DNA from: Citrus sinensis | Taxonomy: Eukaryota > Streptophyta > Magnoliopsida > Sapindales > Rutaceae | Direction: 5' to 3' | Length of the DNA stretch: 64,000 nt | Assembly: GCF_022201045.2 (NCBI RefSeq) | Contig: NC_068561.1 | Span: forward strand, 21,764,501 to 21,828,500 | In this document: piece by piece, positions 1 to 14,491 of the stretch | Position numbering within the stretch: position 1 is the first letter of the stretch | Layout of the letters: the number at the start of each line of letters is the position of its first letter | Translations under genes and position numbers: made by a program | The notes under the pieces: model-generated | What the model was told of the DNA's origin: nothing | The model's input: the letters and a program-made list of their open reading frames with translations, nothing else | Databases searched by the model: none

Positions 1-187
1 ATGCTCTAGGAAATGGTTCCTCATACAGCAAGGTTCAAGCTCTCAGACAAAAACTGTGTCAAAATTATTGAGGAAATATCTTGGGTCACAAAATGCTAAA
101 AACCCATAAAAATCCATTTTACATAACTTATTGAAGTAAACCTCCATTGCTCAAATCCAGCACCACACCAGATCAGCATCTCAAACT
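1..187 (-). other. 3′ flank / 3′ UTR of enolase
   Basis: The stretch lies directly downstream of the enolase stop codon on the minus strand and probably holds its 3′ untranslated region. I see no other gene here. Confidence 0.5.
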
Positions 188-4095
<3,908 letters not shown>

Positions 4096-5163
4096 TTTCT
4101 GAAAGCTGGAAAAGCGAAGAAAGATCTAGAACGAGAGAGAGAGTCTGTGAGTGCGACAAGAGCCTTGTGATTAAGTGAAGTGTTGTTAGGAGTAGGTTTT
4201 TTTTATAGATAGGTTGCGTTAACGTGAGCCGTTTGATTTAATTAAATGGTTTTAGGTTTAATACAAAACGGTGTGCTTTGTTCATGATTATACTTTCTAT
4301 GCATTTGCCCGGTTTTAAACTGACTTTTCCTTGTTTGTCTTCTTGGTGGACAAACCTCCATGGGATTACCAATTTACCCTTTCTTTTGGCCCAAGGAAAT
4401 AAATAAAATAATTGTATTTTACATGCATGTAAGATGAAGATTGCCTATTCTTCGTGTTTTTTTGTGTCAACCAAATTCACATATTTTATTATTAAAAATA
4501 ATTCACACATAGATTAAATGAATTTATCACAATTGTTCTTTTTTAATTTATGGAAATGACGAAACATTATGATTATTTTCTGATAGAATAGCTTAGATTA
4601 ATTTTTCTTATTTTTGTAGTTAAAAGATGTGTTTTTTACAATAATATCCATAGATAGTGTCACTAGTACCAGCTAAACTCCATCATATTTAGAGGTATTT
4701 ATATCAATCAAATGCTATTATTTAGCTATAAAAATAATTTAAAATTTAAGTTTAGATATTTTTATAAATCGGGTAAGATATTTTGCTATTTCTAAAAAAA
4801 ATTCCTAATATATATTTTTTTAATTTTAATCTTGAGAAACAAGTATAGTTTAGAGGTTCAAAATATATCTATTCACATCATATTTCTTCTAGATCCTTGT
4901 GGATTCGTAATTCTAGAAGTGGTCAACTATGTATGTCTTCCAGATAATCTTATTCTCTATATATTGGAGGAATAAAATTTTCTAAAGTTTTTCAATAGTC
5001 AATTTCTTACATTCGTATTCCAACAAATAAATATGTAAAATGGCAGGCGGGTCTCATATAATTGTCATATGCTAACACTTCAACTGAAATCTGTGTGTTA
5101 GAAAATATTTTTCATATTGCTATAAATAATTTCACTTAACTTAAATTACTCTAGCTATATGAC
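4096..5163. other. Enolase leader and promoter, then AT-rich spacer
   Basis: A minus-strand TATA-like CTATAAAAA lies near 4198–4207, about 105 bp before the enolase start codon. It is followed by a purine/pyrimidine-rich leader with GA repeats near 4132–4142. From about 4250 to 5163 the DNA is AT-rich and I see no gene. Confidence 0.55.
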
Positions 5164-5568
5164 TAAGAGCATCTCCAAAAGACTTTTCAAATAAAATTCT
5201 ACTTCTTATTTTAAGAGCCACATCAATATTAAACACTCCAAAAGACACGTTAATTTAGATTCTTCAAATAAAATTTGTTTCTCACTCTTCAATATTACTG
5301 AGTGAGTTTCTCCCTCTTCTATTAATATTTTATTATTATTTATTGAAAAAATAAGACTGCAATAATTATTATTTATGTTTCTTTTAAAAAATATAATAAC
5401 AATTCAATTTGATAGTGGGAAAGATTTAATTAAAATAATATTAATTTATTCTTATTTGATGAGTCTTTTGGAAGAGATTATATTTTTTTTATACACTTAT
5501 TTGCCACATCAGTAAGTAAATTAAAATTTGAAGAGTAAAATTTAAAGACCCTTTCAGAGATACTCTAA
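5164..5568. mobile_element. MITE-like inverted-repeat element (~405 bp)
   Basis: The left end taagagcatctccaaaagac is matched imperfectly, in inverted orientation, by the right end …ctttcagagatactcta. The interior is AT-rich and non-coding. The 'agagcatctcc' terminus is common in plant non-autonomous DNA transposons. No clear target duplication was found, so the superfamily is not assigned. Confidence 0.5.
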
Positions 5569-7781
5569 CATTCTGCTGAGGAAAAGGCATACTCAATCAG
5601 TTCAATATCATTTTAAAATTTTTACCAATTGATATCTTATTTTATTTCTTGAAAATTACACTCTTTGTTTGATTTAAATAAAACACGTGTGCAGTGGAAT
5701 ACCCCCCCCCCCCCCCCACCACAACACACACACATATATGTAACAAATTACTAAGCCAATTCATTTTGATGGTCATTCTATTGAGTATGGACATATTGAT
5801 AACATTTTTCTCAAAACAAAAAAAAAAAAATTGGGAAAAAAAATTTGACTTCACAAATGACATGTTCTCATATAAGTACGTTAGCACTTGGCATCCTGCG
5901 CATGCTGTTTCACATAAGATATTCAAGAGCCGGCCAACGTTTCGACTTTTGAGCTCCGCACGCCTGTGTTTGAGGCACGCGTAACGACGTCAAGTGCTGC
6001 ACATTTCGTTAATTATTTCTTCGGGTCTTGCTAAGTTACAATTAGTGTAATTTATAACCCACCAATTTTTTTTTTTTTAAATTCTTTATCACCCTCACAC
6101 GCGAATCATTCATGACCACAACTACATTTTAAAAATTTAAATGCAACAGTCTAGGAATTTATTATCTTTTTGTAGCCACTATAATTAGAAAAATTACTTA
6201 TGCGATTGTTAAAAATTGGTTAATTACTTTTTTTTTTTAGACTGATTAATCATCAGATTACTGCATTACACATATATTTATAACAACTGCTTATTGTAGC
6301 AGAGGTATTACACTGATATTTACAATCAGATATACATGATTGGGACTTACATTATTACAATGAATTCTATAAAGTACATGTCCAATACAATTACTTAATT
6401 CAATACAGAATACTCTTTTCTGTTTTTTATTTTTAAAGAAAAACCCGTTTGAAATTTTACCTCTGTTTTCATTTCTTTCTGTGAATTTAATGATTGTTTG
6501 CACCTACCACAACCACAAGTCGTGATTTTTGTGAGTTTCTGAGCTTTGGTACAGATTCTCCGAATATGCTTTTGAAACCACTTGCTTATTTGTGCTGTCC
6601 TTTGGGATGATGATAAAAGATGAAGTTATTTAGACTCCATTTAACATTACAGTTGAAATTTAATAAGTTAATTTTTTTATAATTTGTGACAAAAATAATA
6701 TTTGTTAAATTCAATAAAAGTTACTTATTTTATAATTTTCTTCATTTTAACAGAAATTTTTAAAAAACAAACAGAAGATTACTTTTCATAAATAATTTAT
6801 TAAATAAGTTATCATACATTTTTAAAGTTCCTATTATAAACTTAATATTTTTTTAAAAATTATTGTCTTATTTTTCTATATACCACAATATTAAGCTACT
6901 AGATATTACATTACCACAATACCACCACAATCAAATTATCGATACAATTGCTATAAATTCCCTCTAGTATCAAAGTTTTGATCTAACAAGTTCATATTTT
7001 TTTTTTTATATTTTGCTTATATTATCTATTATAAAATTCAAAAAAGTTTGCATATAATTATGTCAATTTTTTTTAACTTTAAACAATTTCACATGAAAAT
7101 TAATCATAACTTTTAAAATTAATTTCACAACGATGGTTTTTAATATTCAATCTATTTATTTTTTTTCTATAGTTATGATGTTTATTGCATCAAGTTTAAT
7201 ATGAATGTAATGCATATTACTTTTTATTTTATCTTAATTATGTATTACTATGAATTTTTATCAAATTTTATATAACAAATTTATTGAGTTTTTTTTCACT
7301 TTATGTAATTTTATGTGTTTTAAAAAGAAAAAGACATGTCCAAACATCATTAAATATACTCTAAAAAAATAAAAAGTAATTTAGACTTAGGTCTATTTTG
7401 GTTATTATATAATAGAACAATATATTTGTAATAAAATTTACCAAACACATGTACACTATTTTTTAAACTCACAACATCCACAACAACACAGTTTACCAAA
7501 CACTAAACTACTTTTTAATCAGCTGCTTATTGCATTCGCACATAGAAGCAGCTTATTTAATCAGCAATTGCAATTCCAAACTAGCCCTTAGTCAAATAAG
7601 TAATTTCGGAACTGTACGAAATGAGATTATACAATAAATTTGTCAACTGATGACTCATCTCATGTATCATTAACTTTCTTTTTTTTTTGTTTTTTCCAAG
7701 AACTGTACTACAATCCACTAGTACTACAATCTACTAGTACCACAATCACAGGCTACCAACACTTTAGATTCATACAATTAA
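5569..7781. other. AT-rich spacer with poly-C tract
   Basis: No gene is recognised. The stretch contains a run of about 15 C near 5702–5717 followed by CA repeats, a run of A near 5818–5830, and many short A/T runs. Short open frames here have no protein-like features. Confidence 0.5.
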
Positions 7782-8315
7782 GCTATGTTTGGATGTTGGA
7801 TAAAAGGTGAAATTAGACTAATTTGAAGGATAAAAAATTAATCCAATCCAGAGTCATGTTTGGCGGTTAGGAATAATAAATTAGTCCAAATTTTAGTCCA
7901 ATATTCACAGGATTATTAATCCCCTTTTCACATGGGTTTACATAGGATTAGATATCTTATAGTCTAAATTTGTTACTAATATAAAAAATTTATTCAATAA
8001 TTTATTTTTTTACTTTTTTAAAATTTAATAGTAAATCAAAATTTTAATTCAATAATTTATTTTAACTAATATGTAAATAAAAATTATTCAATTATTTCAT
8101 TATAATAATATTGAAATCTAAGTATTAAATTTAACAAATAGTAATATGATTTGAAAATAATATATTATTTAAATAGTTATTTTAGCTTCATTAAATTAAA
8201 TTTAACATAGTCATGCCCAACATTTTGCCGAACAAAAGACAATACTATATAATCCAGTAAAATCCAATCTAATTCTATAAGTTAATCCAGTCCAATCCGA
8301 TCTTCCAAACGTAGC
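7782..8315. mobile_element. MITE-like element with gctatgtttgga termini (~534 bp)
   Basis: The left end gctatgtttggatgttggat is matched, inverted, by the right end …tccgatcttccaaacgtagc. Just inside are inverted sub-repeats of the aatccaatcc type. The interior is AT-rich and non-coding. The size and termini fit a plant MITE. I could not fix the target duplication, so the family is open. Confidence 0.6.
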
Positions 8316-10230
8316 ATTATAGTACAGTCCAGTCCTAGGTCGAGCATAACTAAGAACTCTACCAATAAAGACATAACTTGTGAGTATTATTAGGTTGATA
8401 TCAAGCTAATAAGCTATACCTCAGCATATTTCTGAAAAACTTCCCCTAGAAAACGTGTCCTGGACATAATCAGATGAAGATGGAAGTGAAACACAGACTT
8501 TCATTTAGAAATTTGAAGTCAATAAACCCAGGATTGGCAATCAAATACATTCTTTATAATTGAATTTATTATGTAGCCACAACTGAATATCCCTATCCAA
8601 ACATTGGCAATTATTTTTTTCACCAACCACACTTTGCATGAAACTATTTACATATCAATCAAATGCTTCAAGATATGAGGTTTTAAACTATTCCAAAAAC
8701 CTGGGCAAGCCTGGTATAAAACAGTTTATTCTTCTCAAGCACATGCCCCTCTTGCGATCCAAAATTGGATCTAGAACTAAAAGCCTGACAGAGCTATGAC
8801 TGAAAATGTGCTGGAAAATGTCTCAAATCCTTTATTTCGATGGTAATCTGAATCTGACTAAATTTAACCAAAAAATCTATAAATTTAGGATCTGAGGCTT
8901 GTCTTGTTTCTTGGATTACGAAATAAAAATCAACACATCAAAATGACCATTTTACCTCAATAAAGCATGGGAAAATTTGTTATTTACTCCTTGGAATGAC
9001 CAATGCCCTAATCAAAATCAAAAGTTACTGCTTAATCGTTGTATGTACGGTTTACACTAGCATCCAGCAGACCTGTTTGAACAAACAAAACTGACGTCGA
9101 ACTTAGTTAGATACTTGCTAATCTATCAACCATAGAGCTCAACTTAATAGTTCAAATCAGATTACGATGTTATAGATTGTATCCATATGCTACGTAGAGA
9201 TTTAATAGAAAGTTTCCAAATAAAAGATTTTGTTCTATTTGTTTTATTACAATTAATGTGATTCTTATTATGCTCATTACCGATATCAAGTGTCAGCTTG
9301 AGACTGAGGACAAATTATCTGCTTTAGGGTTATGCATCCCTTGCAACTTGTACCTAACATTAGAGGCCCAATTAGGCTCTGAGTCTTATTTGAGCTGAAC
9401 ACTCTAAGCCAAGTATTGGCTTCACAATTTCTGCCACTAATGCAACATCAACATGGGCATTAAGTAAACCCCAACTCATATCAACTCGGAAGGCATAGGT
9501 CAAAGAAACCTTTTTAGAGTTCAATCAACTAACATTCAAATAAATTCTCTCTATACCGATCCTCATTCACAATCAATCATTCATTTCAAAGCTAACCTTC
9601 TCCTTTCTTGCCCTTATGCTAAATAACCATGACATTTATGTATATACAATGGCCAAAGAAAGATATTATTTAAAATAAATTATTGGTAGACGGTCACTAG
9701 CAAAGGTCACTAAAAGCCTAATGTTGCAAGGGATTCATAACTCTAAAGCAGCATGAAAAGCCGCATTCCTTCAGCATGTTTAATGACTCAAAAGATCAAA
9801 AAGGGAAAGCAATAGAATATGACAGCATAATCTGGTGCAGGCTAGCACATTTTTGGAATTCGAAAGGAGCTCAAACATTTAGAAGAAAGATATCACAACC
9901 TTTAGTACATCATTGATAAAAAATTTATCTTTTAGCTGTACCAGCATTTTGAAAAATACACTCATACATGTGTACTCTCTACATATGTTAAACGATGTAA
10001 GCAAACAACCCAGCAACCATTCAAAATCCAAATAATCGAACAGATATGAAGATTGGGATAAAAAATTAAATTGAGCAGGATAAAAATCCAAACAGCTCTG
10101 AAAATTCAAATGCACAAGGAGAAGTAGAAATTTCAAAACCCGAAACACGAGTTTTTAGTAACAAAGACACATTATTCAACACTCTAATGAAAGTTAAATT
10201 ATTAAAAAAAAAAAAACTATCTCACCGAAA
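8316..10230. other. Spacer and probable 3′ UTR of the peroxiredoxin gene
   Basis: No conserved protein is visible on either strand. The last few hundred bases before 10231 probably form the 3′ UTR of the minus-strand peroxiredoxin gene. An 89-codon open frame at 9879–10148 has no recognisable features. Confidence 0.45.
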
Positions 10231-10929
10231 TCACAGAGCTTTGAGCATGTCCTCAGCTCCGCTGAAAGTAAAGGCGCCGCCCTCCTCCAAATTGAGCACC
10301 TTAACGACGCCGTTTTCTGCCAAAAGGGCGTACCTCCTGGACCTAACTCCCAATCCCATGGGCTTGTCACTCAAGTCGAGCTCACAGCCAATAGCCTTAG
10401 TGAACACCCCGTTCCCATCAGACAACAAAAGCACTTCATCGTTGATTCCAAGATTCTCCTTCCAGGCCTTCATAACGAAGGCGTCGTTCACGGAAATGCA
10501 GGCGACAGTGTCGACGCCTTTGGATTTCAACTCGGCGGATTTCTCGACGAAGCCCGGGAGGTGTTTTTGGGAGCAGGTGGGGGTGAAGGCGCCGGGGACG
10601 GCGAATAGGATTGCTTTTTTATTGGAGGTGAGGTCGGAGACGGTGATGGTCTGGAGCTCGCCAGCGGAGTCGAAGTAGGAGAGGGTGGCGTCGGGGAGCT
10701 TGTCGCCCACGGAAATGGCGGCGGAGACTGGCGTGGCTTTGGTGGAGAGAGAGAGTTTTGTGGTGGCGGGTTTTGCGAGGAGGCGGTGGCGGAGGGAGAG
10801 ATTTTTTAGTGGGTGAGGGAGGGAATGGAGGGATTTAGGCGAAAAGAGAGAGGATTTGACGGCGGCAGTGGAAGTGGCGGTAACGGCGGCGGAGGAGAGG
10901 AATTTGGAGAATGTAAGAGAGGTTGCCAT
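10231..10929 (-). CDS. PRXIIE: Peroxiredoxin IIE, chloroplastic (atypical 2-Cys type II Prx)
   Basis: This thiol peroxidase reduces H2O2 and alkyl hydroperoxides in the plastid stroma, using glutaredoxin or thioredoxin as electron donor (family knowledge). The gene is intronless and encodes 232 residues. The first ~65 residues are Ser/Ala/Leu-rich with few acids, a typical chloroplast transit peptide. The mature part starts around [12 protein letters not shown] (72–83). The peroxidatic site PGAFTPTCS places the catalytic Cys at 119. The second conserved Cys is at 144 in VACISVND. The C-terminal half has the type II features [20 protein letters not shown] and a terminal DMLKAL. The length matches plant PrxIIE precursors, and I see no break. 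The coding region is markedly GC-richer than its flanks, as is often seen in intronless plant genes. Confidence 0.96.
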   Translation of the reverse strand: MATSLTFSKFLSSAAVTATSTAAVKSSLFSPKSLHSLPHPLKNLSLRHRLLAKPATTKLSLSTKATPVSAAISVGDKLPDATLSYFDSAGELQTITVSDLTSNKKAILFAVPGAFTPTCSQKHLPGFVEKSAELKSKGVDTVACISVNDAFVMKAWKENLGINDEVLLLSDGNGVFTKAIGCELDLSDKPMGLGVRSRRYALLAENGVVKVLNLEEGGAFTFSGAEDMLKAL

Positions 10930-11719
10930 TTTGGCGGAGCGAACAATGGAAGTGGGTGAGGATTCTGAGACTGAGGTAAAGCGGAAGCTTTCTGTTTCTT
11001 TGTTGGCGGTCTTTGTGTCTCGTGTGCGTTATAGCCAGGTGTATGAAGATGATAACAAGTCAATTTCCGTCCTTTCTTCCTATCATATTTATTTTATTCT
11101 TAGTTAGTCAATTTTAGGTAGCCTTTTTTTTTTTTTTTTTTTAAATACAGTACTAAAATTTTTAAATCAATTATATAATTAACATATTTCTAAATTTTTT
11201 TAATAGAATTGATTTAACTAAATCTAAAATTAACATATTTCTAAATAGCACACGTCATATTTAAATCTTATTAAAAAATAGAGAAAAAAGATGTTATTCA
11301 ACTAGATTTATCATAAATATACAAAATTATTTACTACACCAATACCCATTCTAATTTAAGTGTCTCTTTCTTTCATTATTACAAATTTTTCGTTTTTTAC
11401 ACATCTTCAAATCTATGAGATGACAAAAATGAAAAATACATAAATTAATGAAAAAAAAAAAACTTTTGAAATTTTTATAGTATTCAAATGAGGGTGCAAG
11501 TGGGGTCAATGCTAATGTTGATGTTATGTTGTGCAGTCGTTCTGCGGCTAGATATTATATCTAACTAGTGACTACTTTTATATCTTTTTCTTGGCCCATA
11601 GCTCATGTCTATATTCATTTGAAGAGTGAATGTTTGCTCAGTTTGCTTTCGGCTATATGGACCGTTACTTGGCCATTTCACCAAATAATCGGCAAGTTAT
11701 TTCCTTGTAAACAACCTTC
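10930..11719. other. Peroxiredoxin upstream region and AT-rich spacer
   Basis: The first ~150 bases probably contain the leader and promoter of the minus-strand peroxiredoxin gene. A run of 18–20 T lies near 11126–11144. The remainder is AT-rich and I recognise no gene. Confidence 0.4.
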
Positions 11720-12660
11720 TATTGATCCAGACCTACCACCACCCCCTCATTGTGATCACTCTGATCACCTCCCTTGTGATCCTCAATAGCCCCATGACCA
11801 TTTATCATGGAGACAGCCCACTGCCCTTAATATGCACCGAACTTTAAACTCTTCCCACCCACTAAGATATAGCCCGTTCAACGCCAAAACCGTGTTCAAT
11901 CAATCACTACTTGTGAGAATGCGGTTGGTGTTTCCAATCGTCTCCGCTCTGGCGTGACTTATCCACCAACTTGTGCAACCCACTCTCCCAAAGCCGTCTT
12001 ATTCCCCTGCTGTGAACCCTGCAGCCATCCTTAATCCAAACGCGCCTCCTCGTCCCCAGAAATCATTTCTTGATGCGGTTGCTGGTTCTGCAGCCCCTTG
12101 GGTTCCGGTTAAACCGGTTTTATTACATCGTGGTGAACCCATAGCACATTTTCTGCCGAGGAAGTGTAGGTTATGGCTGAACCTTTCAAACTGGCACTTG
12201 TTGGTAAGTTTTGTTTTGGCCATCCCCCCACAGAAGCTATTACATCATTCTTTGTGTCCGTGGGGTTGAAAGGGAACTCCAAAATCTCTCTGCTTGATGA
12301 TAGGCATGTGTTGTTAATTAAGCTTGCCATAGAGGAGGACTATTTTTGTGTTTGAGTGAGACAAACTTTGTAATGTTAATGGCCAGAGTATGCGGAAATT
12401 TTTAAGTGGAGTACCGATTTTCGTTGTTAGGAGAAATCTCCAGTTGTGCCTGTTTGGTTGTCATTACCCTATTTACATGTTCATTTTATTCATTATAAAT
12501 CTACTTTATTTTTCTACTGCTGCAGCTATTGGTACACTTTTGCGTCAGGGGAGGGGAGGTGATCAGAGTAATTACGATGAGAGGTGGTGGTAGGTGTGGA
12601 TCAATAGAAGGTTGCGATCGTCTGTGATAATTGCCAAGTTATATTTTGGTTACTTTGGCT
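11720..12660 (+). pseudogene. Degenerate LINE ORF1 fragment (DUF4283-type)
   Basis: Read across shifting plus-strand frames, the stretch recovers the typical N-terminal protein of plant L1-type LINEs: a proline-rich leader, PRPQKSFLDAVAG near 12050, LLHRGEPIAHF near 12125, then MAEPFKLALVGKFCFGHPP, GLKGNSKISLLDDRHVL and EEDY at 12173–12350. This continues as FKWSTDF near 12400, EKSPVVPVWLSLP near 12435, and AAAIGTLLR near 12525. Each block needs a new frame, so it is a pseudogene. This matches the DUF4283 domain that precedes the zinc knuckle in LINE ORF1 proteins. I see no reverse transcriptase. The MULE begins immediately to the right, so the LINE may have been the landing site, though no clear continuation was found beyond the MULE. 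Confidence 0.75.
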
Positions 12661-12675
12661 GCTTTAGCTTCACCT

Positions 12676-12684
12676 AACAGTCTG
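12676..12684. repeat. Left 9-bp target site duplication of the MULE
   Basis: aacagtctg abuts the left end of the element and is repeated exactly at 20506–20514. A 9-bp duplication is the hallmark of Mutator-superfamily insertion. Confidence 0.93.
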
Positions 12685-12803
12685 GGGAAATTTACAAAAC
12701 AAGCCAAAAAAAGAAGGCATTTTTCAACTTTAACCCCTCAAATTTTTTTCTTTCAACATTAGCCAAATCACCACATTTTGGACGAAATTACCCTCCTCAT
12801 TCT
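12685..12803 (+). repeat. Left terminal inverted repeat of the MULE
   Basis: About 119 bp beginning gggaaatttac pair with the reverse complement of 20388–20505. Long identical blocks include catttttcaactttaaccc, with scattered mismatches and small gaps between them. Similarity fades after attaccctcctcatt. Confidence 0.9.
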
Positions 12804-13007
12804 CACGTTTCCCTCAAGCAAATTCCTTCCCCTCTCACCAAAATCTCATCACCGGAAGTTCTATAGATTGTCGGCGGCAGCGTACATCGGCAGCGGAGAA
12901 AGTTGTTGGCACTTGAAAGAAGCTAAATCACGTTGAAAATCTTCGGAGATCTCCAAAATCAAAGAAAAAAATTGAAAACCCTAGGTGAGTTGTTATTGCC
13001 ATTTTTC

Positions 13008-13135
13008 TTGTTGTTGTTGTTGCTGTTGTTGTTTGGGATGTTGTTGTTGTTTGGGTTGTTGTTGTTGTTTGGGATGTTGTTGTTGTTTGGGATGTTGTTG
13101 TTGTTTGGGATGTTGTTGTTGTTGTTGGTGGTGTT
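13008..13135 (+). repeat. TTG-rich minisatellite, ~18-bp units
   Basis: Tandem copies of ttgttgttgtttgggatg with small length variation fill this stretch. Read on the minus strand they encode Gln/His/Pro runs, which inflates open frames there. It lies just inside a likely splice donor (ctag|gtgagt at 12985) that would place it in the leader intron of the protease gene. Confidence 0.85.
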
Positions 13136-13199
13136 TTAATGGCGGTGGTGGGTGAGATGCATGTGGGAAAGGGAAGAGAAGAGAAAGGGGGGAAGCCAA

Positions 13200-14412
13200 C
13201 TCGCGCTGCGTCGCACGCGAGATGCGCGCGGCGTGCGCACCTCGCGCGCGCGAGATGGGCGTGCAGCGCGCATCTCGCGTGCGACAGGCGCATCTCGCGC
13301 GCGCGAGGTGCGAACGCCGCGCGCGAGATGCGCATGTCGCACGCGAGATGCGCGCGGCATGCGCACCTCGCGCGCGCGAGATGGGCGTGCCGCGCGCATC
13401 TCGCGTGCGACATGCCCATCTCGCGCGCGCGAGGTGCGCGTGTCGCGCCCATCTTGCGTGCGACAGGCGCATGTCGCGCGCGCGAGGTGCGAACGCCGCG
13501 CGCGAGATGCACATGTCGCACGCAAGATGGGCGCGACACGCGCACCTCGCGCGCGCGAGATGGGCATGTCGCACGCGAGATGCGCGCGGCACGCCCATCT
13601 CGCGCGCGCGAGGTGCGCATGCCGAGCGCATCTCGCGTGCGACATGCGCATCTCGCGCGCGGCGTTCGCACCTCGCGCGCGCGACATGCGCCTGTCGCAC
13701 GCAAGATGGGCGCGACACGCGCACCTCGCGCGCGCGAGGTGCGCATGCCGCGCGCATCTCATGTGCGACAGGCGCTGCGTCGCACGCGAGATGCGCACGT
13801 TGCGCCCCTCTCGCGCGCGAGGGCGCGGCCTCGCGCGAGCGAGGTGCCCGAGGCCCGCGCGAGGGACGCCCAGCGCCCGCGAGTTGCGTGCCCGCAAGCA
13901 GCGCGCGCGCTTGGCTTCCCTCGCGCGAGCCTGTCGCACCAAGAGGCAGCACCTCTTGGTGCGACGAGCACCACCTGTCGCACCAAGAGGTGCTGCCTCT
14001 TGGTGCGACAGGCTCGCGCGAGGGAAGCCAAGCGCGCGAGCTGCTTGCCTGCACGCAACTCGCGCGCGCTTCGCTTCCCTCGCGCGAGCCTTGCGCAACT
14101 CGCTCGCGCGCGGCCGCGCCCTCGCGCGCGAGATGGGCGCAACGTGCGCATCTCGCGTGCGACAGGCGCTGCGTCGCACGCGAGATGCGCGCGGCGTGCG
14201 CACCTCGCGCGCGAGCGAGTTGCGCTAGGCTCGCGCGAGGGAAGCCAAGCGCGCGCGAGTTGCGTGCAGGCAAGCAGCTCACGCGCTTGGCTTCCCTCGC
14301 GCGAGCCTGTCGCACCAAGAGGCAGCACCTCTTGGTGCGACAGGTGGTGCCCGTCGCACCAAGAGGCAGCACCTCTTGGTGCGACAGGTGGTGCCCGTCG
14401 CACCAAGAGGCA
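13200..14412. repeat. GC-rich palindromic repeat array in the left arm of the MULE
   Basis: About 1.2 kb is built from alternating short palindromes. Units include ctcgcgcgcgcgag (self-complementary), gcgtgcgacaggcgcatctc and its complement, gatgcgcgcggc(a/g)tgcgcacc, and toward the right cctgtcgcaccaagaggcag paired with its inverse. From about 13139 to 14225 I find no TA dinucleotide. That removes TAA and TAG and leaves overlapping open frames of up to 459 codons on both strands, all reading as Arg/Ala-rich repeats. These frames are a composition artefact. The block contrasts sharply with the AT-rich surroundings. Confidence 0.93.
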
Positions 14413-14491
14413 GTGCGCAGTGCTGCCTTAATTTTTTTTTCTTTTGTTCATAATTTTTTAATGTGTGATACTTTTAACTTGTACCAGATAA

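Noticed and set aside
9879-10148. 89-codon minus-strand open frame next to the peroxiredoxin gene
   Set aside because: Phe/Leu-rich low-complexity translation with no conserved feature; more likely 3′ UTR of the peroxiredoxin gene.
10187-10678. 163-codon plus-strand open frame
   Set aside because: It lies antisense within the peroxiredoxin coding sequence and is a shadow of that GC-rich gene.
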